From Scatophagus argus (Eukaryota > Chordata > Actinopteri > Scatophagidae), in NCBI RefSeq assembly GCF_020382885.2, contig NC_058501.1, positions 19,608,455 to 19,672,454 of the forward strand: DNA of 64,000 nt. The letters are read 5' to 3'. A program made the translations under genes and the position numbers. The notes below the pieces were generated by a model. It had not been told where the DNA came from and did no database searches. It saw only the letters and a program-made list of their open reading frames with translations. Shown one piece after another: positions 25,301 to 34,145 of the stretch. Within the stretch, counting starts at the first letter, position 1. Each line of letters opens with the position of its first letter.

Positions 25301-28300
25301 ACGACAAGAGTAATGCATAACAAGTCTTAACTTTATGACACACCGAACCTGAAAGAATCTGAAAACGTGAAGCACCTATTTTCCGCAGCTCAATGGAAGT
25401 TTCAAATTCATGTCCAGCTGCCATCAGGAGGACCACGTTGTTGATGGCCGAGTGAAGAGTTGGCTCTGTCTCAAAAGCTTTTCCATACCTGACAAGTAAT
25501 AGAAGAACAGTGCCGATGGATTACAGCAATCAAAAAGGTCTAGACCATTAAGTAGGACCTGTAGTGACAAACTGCACAACTGCCACCTTTCTCTCGTGTT
25601 AACAAAGTGTTTGTACCAATAGCAGGCCTGGTCTCTGCTGCGCTGATCAGTGAACCCAGAGCTCATGAACATGTCTTTGTAGATCCGTCCACACAGGCAG
25701 TAGATGTCTGATGCCACCTTGTCCCCTGACTCCACAATGGGCAGAATCAACTCCAAAGCCTTAGCGCGATCTCCAGGGCAATTCCTCCTGACACGATACA
25801 ATCAGCAGAGATAAGCTCTAACAAAAGCTTTTCATCTTTTGTATACATTCAAAACAAATAAAGGCTTCAGGCTGAGAGCAGCACAAAATCACTACGGTGA
25901 GGCCAAAGAAGAGACTACAACTGTTTAAGTACTTGGGAAAACAAAAATAAGAGCCTTCTGAGTACCTGTTCAGAGCAAATATATAATGAAACTTGATGTT
26001 CTGATGTCGTGCTACCACACACATGGGCAGGTTGTTCAGAGTCTCCACCAGTTTGATTATGGAATCATAATCCTGAGAAAATAGGGTGCAGAATTATTCA
26101 CCAATAAATTAAGAAAATAATCTGTGGTTGTTGCCTTAGATTCAGACGCACACACATAGACACACACCTGAATGTCCCTGTAGCACAACAACAGGTTCAT
26201 GACTATATCAGGAGTGAGCAGCTCTACACTGTCAAGGCGTTTCTGAATGTGGCTCAACTCCTCGCTCAGGTCTTGGCCGCTGAACCGCTCCCGTGCCGTA
26301 CGAATCTCATGCCTGATCGACTCCCTGAAGTACTCGCTGTAAGCACAAAGAACAGAGAGGTTGTAAAAGGCCACACTTTCGCAATCTACAGTAAGTCAGC
26401 TGAGTGAAGTCGAACACGGTGTGAATCTGTGAGCTGCAGCACAAGCACAAATGTCTGGGTAATCTGACACGATGATGATGATGATGATGTCTTTGGCAAA
26501 AGTTCTCAGCCTTGCAGTTTATGTCTGACCTGGATTGAACGTGTATATTGTTCAGCAAATGCACCAGCCTCTCCACCAGTGGGGTCAGCAGGGGCTCCAG
26601 CTGGAAACTAGGCTGCATCAGCTCTGTGATGCCAGTCATCATTGTAGCATCGCAGGCAAACACTTTGCCCTGAGGTGACACCATGTAAGGGATGAATGTG
26701 TAACTTCCACACTGCTCCTGAAGGAGGAAAATGCAAACATTGGGAAAAAAAATTGTCATGAGAGATCTCACATGGCCTCAATAGAGCTGAGTCATCATTT
26801 GCCGGGTGTCAGTGTTTTTGCTTTTTAATACTTAATGTTTCCATCCATCCATCCATTTTCTATACCGCTTATCCGTCAGGGTCGCGGGGGAGCTGGAGCC
26901 TATCCCAGCTGACTATGGACGAGAGGCAGGGTTCACCCTGGACTGGTCGCCAGTCAATCACAGGGCCAACACACAAAGACAGACAGCCACACACTCTCAC
27001 ACTCACACCTAGGGGCAATGTAGAGTAGCCAATTAACCTAATGTGCATGTTTTTGGTATTGTGGGAGGAAGCCGGAGTACCTGGAGAAAACCCACGCAGG
27101 CACAGGGAGAACATGCAAACTCCACATAGAAGGGCCCAGACCGGGATTCAAACCTGGAACCCTCTTGCTATGAGGCAACAGTGCTAACCACTGCACCACC
27201 ATGCCGCCCTACTTAATGTTTCCTCTCAGTTAAAATCTTGGATGAATAGGGCTGATTTGCTTTCAATTTCAAATGAGCTTTGATCTTTCTGATAGACATA
27301 ATGCCTTACATAAATATAAACTGACTACCTTTCGATTTTGTATCATTGGTCAGACAAAACAAGACATGGGATGGGTCCGGGCAACATCCCATCCCTGTTT
27401 CCTATTTTATTGACCATCCATTGATTGGTCAAGAAAATAATCAACAGATTATTTAATAATGAAAATATTCATTGGGTGGCAGCCGCAGTTGGACAAACAG
27501 GCTTGGGGGACATTAAGAAAAACAAACAGTTGTGGCCCACAGTGGGACATTAGTGTATGTCTTAATGTTATGCTGCACAGAGAACAAGTAGAAGCCCTGT
27601 GCTATTATAACTTGGTCAGTGGTTTGCTGCAAAATGTCTTAAAAGTAAACTATGGCCCCTCTAGTGCAGGACTGTTTACATGAGTTCACATTGTACTTCA
27701 CAGGTGCATAGCGTGACACAAATTTTCATCACAAAATATTTCACACACTCAAGGGGCACCAGGGCAGTTTGTAATCCACAGCCAGCCCAAGTTTATTCAT
27801 CGCATGTATTAATAATAAACAGCGGATGTTGCTTATAAATTACCTTGACGGCCTGTAGATCACTATCTTGCTTGTAACAATACAGGATTATGTTATTGGT
27901 CATGCTGAAACTTTCTCTCACTCCAAGGTGGTAGAAAAGGGAAGGCTGGCAGAATGAGTCGCTCATCTCAACCACCGCCACATCTGTAGAGGAAATTTGA
28001 ACGGGCGGGTTAGTTTGCGTAATGAACGCAATGCCGCGTGCCATCAACACTCGCCTGCCCTCCACGCAGCATGTTTGCACTTGCCTGCATTGTAGAAACT
28101 ATCCAGAATGTCTGTGGTGCCCAGGGATATTCTTTCAAATGAAATAGTTGTGAAAACGGCGTGTGCGTCCGCGCACGCTTCCTTCAGACATTTCAGTGAC
28201 AGGTTCTCCTCGGTCTGCGGAACCGACGCGTCCTCATTGACGATGTATGCCACAGACACCGCTCTGGTCCGACTCCGTGGAGACACGACCTGTTTATTGG

Positions 28301-28424
28301 CCGAGCCGCTGACGCTCAGCTCTATTGCCAAAGAGTCCTGCCACAAACTTCCAGCTGACACCCACACCGGATCTTTCCTCTTCAGTTCACGCAGGCTCAT
28401 TCGCCTGCGCTCCGTCGTGTACAT
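13320..28424 (-). CDS. map3k6: map3k6 (ASK2), apoptosis signal-regulating MAP3 kinase, 28 coding exons
   Basis: Cytosolic Ser/Thr kinase of the ASK family; the family activates MKK4/7 and MKK3/6 towards JNK and p38 under oxidative stress. Coding exons in transcript order: 28085-28424, 27844-27983, 26530-26717, 26168-26336, 25966-26072, 25617-25787, 25376-25488, 24842-25001, 24521-24671, 24271-24375, 23893-23942, 23191-23286, 21670-21754, 21169-21302, 20221-20348, 19090-19226, 18859-18964, 18521-18678, 17769-17970, 17375-17540, 16853-17018, 15787-15972, 15593-15698, 15173-15413, 14877-14986, 13770-13867, 13592-13668, 13320-13416. They sum to 3987 nt (1328 aa; human about 1288). The order is the N-terminal regulatory region, the central TPR-like region (residues about 210-600), the kinase (about 638-892), a coiled coil (exon at 14877) and a SAM-like C-terminus. 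ASK2 was chosen over ASK1/ASK3 from motifs such as [16 protein letters not shown] and ASPASTEES. The start ATG at 28422-28424 has A at -3; a second in-frame ATG lies at 28398-28400. Intron 1 uses a GC donor. Confidence 0.95.
14794..14812. repeat. (CA)n microsatellite in a map3k6 intron
   Basis: About nine CA units preceded by a C tract, in the intron between map3k6 exons 25 and 26. Confidence 0.9.
17833..21266 (-). other. map3k6: Protein kinase domain of map3k6 (exons 14-19)
   Basis: All hallmark kinase motifs are readable across six exons. The glycine loop GKGTYG is at residues 640-645 and the ATP-binding lysine (IAIK) at about 662. The catalytic HRDIK is at 754-758, DFG at 775-777 and APE at 800-802. 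The activation segment CTETFTGTLQYM keeps the threonine that is phosphorylated in ASK kinases. The domain therefore looks catalytically competent. Exon phases agree at each junction (for example HRDIK|GDNV between 19090 and 18964). This is direct reading; activity is inference. Confidence 0.95.
19738..19805. repeat. Degenerate tandem repeat of TTATTTCTAATG type
   Basis: Imperfect 12-20 bp units (TTATTTCTAATGTTC, TTATGTTTCTAATGTTC and so on) in the map3k6 intron between exons 15 and 16. Confidence 0.7.
22105..22499 (-). mobile_element. tRNA-derived SINE, copy 1, in map3k6 intron 12
   Basis: The body is 22118-22486 with identical 13-bp target-site duplications CTCTCGTTAACAT at 22105-22117 and 22487-22499. 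Read on the minus strand it starts GGGCGGCACGGTGGTGCAGTGG and carries Pol III promoter boxes: A box near 22465-22475 and B box (GGTTTGAATCC) at 22421-22431. It ends in a TGGATGGATGG tail. The sequence type is abundant in percomorph fish (family knowledge). Intact duplications point to a fairly recent insertion, in the same orientation as map3k6. Confidence 0.92.
26829..27223 (-). mobile_element. tRNA-derived SINE, copy 2, in map3k6 intron 2
   Basis: A close relative of the copy at 22118-22486. The body is 26843-27209, flanked by perfect 14-bp duplications TACTTAATGTTTCC at 26829-26842 and 27210-27223. It has the same A/B boxes and TGGATGGATGG tail in the same orientation. It lies in the intron between exons 2 and 3. 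Confidence 0.92.
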
Positions 28425-28450
28425 TTTCTGCCTGATTCCACAGCTGAAAG

Positions 28451-28459
28451 TCAATGCAT
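28451..28459 (-). promoter_or_regulatory. Two-codon upstream ORF in the map3k6 leader
   Basis: On the minus strand the leader reads ATG CAT TGA, a minimal two-codon uORF whose stop lies 26 nt before the main map3k6 ATG (28424). Whether it is transcribed depends on the unknown start site. Confidence 0.5.
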
Positions 28460-29290
28460 GTCATTAGCAGGGACAAGCTCCTTTAAAACCAGCGGCGCAC
28501 AGTTGCTTGCTCTTGTAATTCCCCAGGTGCGCCCCCGCCTCTGCTCATACCACAAATCCAACAACATTCCCTGAACTCCCCTCCATTGGACCCGCCCTCC
28601 ACTCCTGTCCTGCCCCGCTCCGCCTACTGGCATTTTCCGACTGAAACTGGATGCCACACAGCCTCGACTCACGCATGACCTCTGCTGTGAAGAAGTTATT
28701 TAGTTAGATTACATACAAGAACAGATGTGGTGATTGCTGTTTGTTTCACATTGTAAAGCCGCTTTATTTCTTGCATGAAATGAATAATGAATAAAAATAC
28801 ACAAAAACGTGTGTAGAAAATAGGATTTAGAAATAAGCGTAAATAATTGCTTCCACTGCTTAATTTGTGGTAGAATTTCTAAAACAATCACACACAAATG
28901 AACATGGCTTCCATGAGACGTCTACATTAAAAACTCTTTTGAGACAATCCAAATTTTCACTTTTTATTTACAGTACGTACTGTATAATGAACTACTGCAC
29001 TTAGGTGAACTTTCTGTCACCGAGCACTTATTATGAGTACTGTCAGATGTGAGATCAGTCATGCACCATACAGACATTACACAAACAACCTGAGAATAGG
29101 AAGTCTTCTTTGAGACAGTTGTGGCAGGTTTGAGCAATAGTTCAGTTGTTACAGAATATACAAACAAGCCACGTTTCATTATTCTAAGAAAGTCCCACAT
29201 TTACCAGTTTAATTAATTGTTCCCTTCCCTGCAGAAACAACTATTTGATAAACACTGATGATGCTATCTAACCTGAATGAACTTGGGCAA
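28460..29290. other. map3k6 promoter side and snip1 downstream region
   Basis: 28460-28680 is GC-richer and borders the map3k6 leader, so it is the likely promoter. 28690-29290 is AT-rich and holds an alternative snip1 polyadenylation hexamer at 28963-28968. Confidence 0.4.
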
Positions 29291-29295
29291 TACAG

Positions 29296-29313
29296 TTTAT
29301 TTCCCAGTTTATT
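29296..29313 (-). terminator. snip1 polyadenylation signals, two in tandem
   Basis: Two AATAAA hexamers on the minus strand (29308-29313 and 29296-29301) begin only 14 nt past the snip1 stop at 29327. Using either gives a very short 3' UTR. A further AATAAA at 28963-28968 could give a longer form reaching towards the map3k6 promoter. Confidence 0.5.
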
Positions 29314-29326
29314 TACAATGAACAAT

Positions 29327-31211
29327 TTACTCATCAAGGCCCTCGTCTTCTTCCTCTTCCCGTTTGGCGTCCACCTCCGTTGTGTCCGAGAACTCGTGCA
29401 GGAGGACGTACTCACGGCTGCTGAAACCAAACTTGATAACGTCTTTTTCTTTGAGCTCATAATAGCGCTGGGCTTCTATGCGCTGGTTGTTCAGGTAGGT
29501 GCCATTGCCGGAACCCAGGTCGATGATGTAAGGCCTTACTCTGCGGCCTGTGGTGCCGTCTACACGTGTATACTCCACCAATCTACGAGGTACAGACAGA
29601 AAGGTAAACAATAATCACCTAAGTGGAATGCATAGATGAAAGTGAAGTTTTCTAAAAAGATAGCAAAGCAAAACACCTTAGCTAATCATTATTAGGCTTA
29701 CCTATACTGGAAAACTGCATGCTGCTTGGAGCAGGATGGGTGATCAATGGGGATATCAGCAATTCTCCTCTGTCTCCCCAGCAAATAGGCACTCTGTCTG
29801 TGAATGTACATGACTGGAAGGGGTTCATCATTCTTGAAAGGGTACAGCCGCCATCTGCGCTTGGGAATGCGAGCCTCAGGTGGCTCATTGTACTTAATCA
29901 CCACCCCCCGGAATGTGTTTGTGTCTTCTGTTAGTGCCCCTGACAGTTCAAAGTTGGGTTTCTCTTTCTCAACTGGAGGAGTGTTTGTGCCTTCAAAATC
30001 CTGTTCTTGGTTTTCTTCACGCCTCTCGCGGTTTTCCCTGCGGCGCTCATCGTGCTGCTGTCTCTCAGCTTGTTGGGAGGCAAGTGCATCCCGTTCTCGG
30101 TGTCTGTCTGCGCCGCGGTCTCTCTCCCGTGGTCTGTCCGATTCCCACCTGCTCCGCCTTTCCTCCGGCTGGCCATTTCTTCCCCTTCGCTCATCACCAC
30201 TAGCTCGATGCTCCTCTCGCTCCTATGAGTTGTTGGTAAAACGACAGGTAAAGAAAGACATTAGTCCAGGACCAGCTTGCAGTTACAGTTTTGTGCAGGA
30301 TAACCATTACCAAGATTAAATTGAATTACATTAATCTGGACTGACAATATTGAAAAGTTTCATGTTTGAGTGCAAAATCATTAAACTGACATTTACGCGT
30401 ATTTATTTTTACAAAGTTGCTAATTAGAGTGTTATGGTACGAACGGTTTTTAATGCACAACATATCCTTTACTTGGGCTTAAGTGCGAGCCAATAGTCAC
30501 TGTAACACCACATGGGTGTGTATCAGTGTGAAGTCATATATATCAGGGATTTAATTTGCATTACCGCAATACAAATGTTTTAATCATGGTTCAACCATCT
30601 AAAGCACATTAGAACTTTGCTACGAAAAGTGCAATATAAATTACGTTTCTGAAACTGTTAAAACATTTAGTCAGTAATGTAGAACCTAATCACCCGCTTT
30701 ATTCTGGTGTCAGCACTACGATGGGGACTGCGACTTCTCCTGTTCCTGGGCGATCTGCTGCCACGTCTGGCGGGGGAGGTCTCTCTTCTACCCGGTGAGT
30801 GGTCTCTCGTCCTGCCGGAAGACTCAACGGTTACACTAAGAACACAAAAAATCTCATACTACTACTCTTACACAAACGTATAAATGATTTGCTAATTTAC
30901 GCAACAATCGAAATTACTTGGCTCGTCGCTGCGTTTGTTAACGGCTAGCAGACTAGACAACATTGTTAGCTAACGGCTAACTATGTTGTGTTTTTCGAGG
31001 TAAACACTAAAGACACACCAAAACTAAGTGATATGGCAACAAAAAGTGAGTACCTGCTCGTTCTTCTGTGTGGACTTGACTTGCCGCTGGATCTCGACCT
31101 CGAGCGGCGTGATGTGTGTGGCCTAACAGGGCTAACTTTCTCCTGCTTTATCTTAACTTTGGACTCCCGCTCCGGAGATTCCCTTCTCCTGTGACGCTTT
31201 TCTTTGGACAT
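29327..31211 (-). CDS. snip1: snip1, SMAD nuclear-interacting protein 1 (FHA domain), 4 exons
   Basis: Nuclear regulator; the family binds SMADs and p300/CBP, and a SNIP1 protein is found in activated spliceosomes and in microRNA-processing complexes. Exons in transcript order: 31054-31211, 30694-30835, 29702-30222, 29327-29582. They total 1077 nt, 358 aa (human 396). The N-terminal half is a low-complexity Arg/Ser/Glu tract starting MSKEKRHRRR. The C-terminal part is an FHA domain with GRQRRIADIPIDHPSCSKQH and GSGNGTYLNNQR. It ends in an acidic tail and TAA. The start is the only ATG that opens the RS-rich frame. It is divergent from dnali1 and lies downstream of the map3k6 promoter, in the same orientation as map3k6. 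Confidence 0.96.
29369..29820 (-). other. snip1: FHA phosphothreonine-binding domain of snip1
   Basis: It spans the junction of snip1 exons 3 and 4, residues about 235-345. The FHA signature is complete: a GR motif (LLGRQRR), SxxH (SCSKQH) and the GSGNGTYLN turn. The phosphopeptide-contacting residues are therefore all present. Confidence 0.92.
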
Positions 31212-31796
31212 TCTAAAACATATAAACGAATCCAACAGTTGTTTGACTAAACATACATCACAGCCCAAACAAAAGCTGATAAAAAACAAAGACAAACTCA
31301 AAAAAATGTAGCGACCACAAACTTCGACTGTTATGCTCAAATTACGCACTTCCGTTTCCTTTGGTGCGCCGAGAATTTATATCGACATCTCGCTGCCCTG
31401 TTTTTTACTTTGGTTCCGGTTCCGTCATAGTCATTTACGATATTTTAAATGGAGGGCTCTACATATATATACTTTTTTTGTTGTTACAAATGGTTTTCTT
31501 AAAACACACAAAACACAGTGAAATATCAAAATTCACAACGAGCGAAAACCCAGCCGAACTTCAGCTGTCCTTTTTTGCTGTGCTGATTGAAATAATGAAC
31601 AGCTTTTTCCCAGGTTTCCATCCGGGTAAACAAAAATGGAACGCGAGAACGCTGTTGTCATGACAACACAAACGGTGAGCACTAACTTTTTGCTGCAACT
31701 GCACCGATATTTCTGTGACTGGAGTCCAAACCAAGAAGCTTCTTGTTTTAGTGTACAACCATTTTCATAGTAAAATAAAAAAAGGAAAAAAATACA
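31212..31796. promoter_or_regulatory. Shared divergent promoter of snip1 and dnali1
   Basis: 585 bp separates the two ATGs. It contains a forkhead core GTAAACA at 31626-31632 and a perfect 14-bp palindrome GTTGTCATGACAAC at 31654-31667. The palindrome resembles the RFX X-box (two symmetric deviations from the GTTGCCATGGCAAC ideal). Both factor types drive ciliary genes (established), which fits dnali1. Transcription start sites are not known. Confidence 0.6.
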
Positions 31797-33720
31797 ATGA
31801 TTCCACCAGCCGAATCTCTTCTAAAATACGACAATCCAGTTTCTATCACCAAAAGCACCGACCGAAAATCACCAAAGGTGAGTTTACTAAATAACCCTAC
31901 CTCTCCGTATAACATCATAAAAACGTGCGTGTTCTTCAGACCTTTGGCACATACATTATGGTCCTAACTGCTAGTTATCTCTGGAAAAGTGGCTGTGTTT
32001 TACGGCAACAAGATCAATCACATTTATGTGATTGATACATGATTGATTGATATGATTGATTGATTGTTCCGTGACGTTATTGTATTTAACTGAAAAATTC
32101 CGTGGCAGCCAAAAAAACAGATGGACCACAAGCAGATTACTGGCAGATGGTGCAAGAAATCCACATTGCAGCAGCTACTTTGTGGGGGGCAACATCTACA
32201 TGAGATATCTGCCAAGAATGGACTACTGCTGCTATCACTGTCCTTTCTTATTCATGTCTCAGATTGGGTGTGAGACAGATCCGCCAGTATATGATTAAAT
32301 TACAAGGCAGTCACATAAGGTGAAAAAATCAAATAAACAGCAGTTAACAAAGATAGGTAATAATAAGTAAATACAATACACAATTTGTAACCTGAGATCA
32401 TTTTCACCACAGGGACGTCCTTTAAAAGTGAGCCCTCAGCAACCTGCCACCTCTAGTCCTGTTCCGCCGCCTCCTAAACCAAAATCAGCCTCTGCAGAAG
32501 CCAGCAAACAGGAAAATGAGGAGATCCTGAACACCATCCTCCCACCCAGGTATAGCTCTTCCTTTCCACAAGATATTGTTCCAGAAATTCAAACCACTAT
32601 CTTGTGTACCTCAATTTCTGCAATTGCAGGGAATGGATGGAGGGAAACCAGCTGTGGGTGCAGCAAGTGTCCAGTGCACCTTGCACAAGAGCAGATGTTA
32701 TTCACCTGGAAGAACTGCTGGACACAAAGCTACAGCAAAGGCAGGCCAGATTAACAGGAATCTGCCCAGTTCGCAGAGAGCTCTATTCCCAGTGCTTCGG
32801 TAAGGAGAAGGCTGGTCATCACTGACGCCACTCTGGTTACAATGATGGGTGAATGCAGACATTAACATAAGATACCATGCAGAATTAAAGGACACGTATT
32901 ACAGCCAGTTCTGCCATTGATGTGATTGGATTTTTAGAAATATTTATTAGGCTTTTCTTCTGATGATAATTTCTATTTCTTTTAAGATGAGCTGATCAGA
33001 CAAGTGACCATCAACTGTGCTGAGAGGGGTCTGCTGCTGTTGCGGGTTAGAGATGAGATTATGATGACCATTGCTGCCTACCAGACACTGTACGAAAGCA
33101 GCGTGGCTTTCGGTATGAGGAAAGCACTGCAGGCTGAGCAGGGCAAGGCTGACATGGAGAACAACGTAAGGACGTTACTTATTATGACTTTGTAACAACC
33201 AATACCCCACATGGGCACAGTGACCCAAAAAATGAGAAGAGAATTAATTTTCTACTCATCTATCAGCATGCAGCTATTGACTGTTTTTCAGTTAGGCATC
33301 CAGCAGAGAGCACCATTTCTCTGTGAGAGTCATTGTACAAATAGTAATGGTGGTAGCACTCTTTACACAACTGATTCTGCATCTGAGACAAACTCACAAG
33401 TGCGTTTTATTACATTCCTAGATTGCTGATCTTGAGAATGAGAACCAAGACCTGAAGAAGCAACTGAATGAACAGAAAGCTAAATGTGATGCAATTGAAA
33501 AGAGGGAACATGAAAAGCAACAGGTGGAGGAGAAGAAGCACATTGAGGAGATTCAGTTCCTGAAGAGAACAAACCAGCAGCTCAAGGTGATGTTTCTACT
33601 TACATACCAAAGAAAAATATCTGTAGATTTTGCATAAATAATTGCTGTGTTACCTGTCATTTGCATATTTTTCTTCCAACTCAGACCCAGCTGGAAGGGA
33701 TCATTACACCAAAGAAGTAA
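31797..33720 (+). CDS. dnali1: dnali1, axonemal dynein light intermediate chain 1 (p28 type), 6 exons
   Basis: Component of inner-arm axonemal dyneins in motile cilia and sperm flagella, related to Chlamydomonas p28. Exons: 31797-31877, 32413-32549, 32630-32799, 32987-33165, 33422-33586, 33685-33720. They sum to 768 nt, 255 aa, matching the 258-aa human form that starts MIPPA. Visible blocks are a proline-rich N-terminus (PVPPPPKPK), the conserved core with CPVRRELYSQCF, TINCAERGLLLLRVRDE and YESSVAFGMRKALQ, then a charged coiled coil (residues about 190-244). It ends in PKK and TAA. All junctions are GT-AG with matching phases. It converges with gnl2. Confidence 0.97.
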
Positions 33721-34074
33721 CTTGGACAAACAAGAACTGAGTTGCCTTTTCCCAATACAGAATGCGACTGAATTGATCTTTTGATTCTCAATTATATCAG
33801 TTCATCTAAACTGTAAGAGGGTGATGAGCAAATATTTTATTGTTTTCATGGCATGACATGTACAGTTCCAACAATTACTGTAAATTCCTCTTGAACATCA
33901 AGAGAACACTACAAGTGTAAATGATTAATGAAATGTCATTCACAAAACAGTTAAAGGTTGAAGGGTAAAAGTTGAAAAGGCAAGAAGAAAACAAGTTAAG
34001 GCATAAAGTGTCCACTCGATAAAAGACTATTTAACACTTATTTAGCTTCCACCTTTTATCAACTCTACATTTTC

Positions 34075-34110
34075 AATAAAAATGCTGCTTCTCTGACAAA
34101 TTTAAATAAA
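34075..34110 (+). terminator. dnali1 polyadenylation signals
   Basis: AATAAA occurs at 34075-34080 and again at 34105-34110, 355-385 nt after the dnali1 stop. The second lies 36 nt before the gnl2 stop codon on the opposite strand, so transcripts using it would run into the gnl2 3' end. Confidence 0.6.
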
Positions 34111-34112
34111 AC

Positions 34113-34118
34113 TTTATT
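34113..34118 (-). terminator. gnl2 polyadenylation signal
   Basis: AATAAA on the minus strand (TTTATT on plus), 28 nt beyond the gnl2 stop at 34146. It implies a very short 3' UTR ending near 34095, inside or against the dnali1 3' UTR. Confidence 0.6.
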
Positions 34119-34145
34119 ACACATATTGTGTTTTACAACTCCAGT

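Noticed and set aside
26869..27114. 81-codon minus-strand frame, with a near-identical one at 22146-22391
   Set aside because: Both lie inside SINE copies. The shared frame reflects repeat identity, not a conserved gene.
29804..30319. 171-codon plus-strand frame
   Set aside because: It is antisense to the RS/charged low-complexity exon of snip1. The repeated Arg/Ser/Glu codons keep the opposite strand open.
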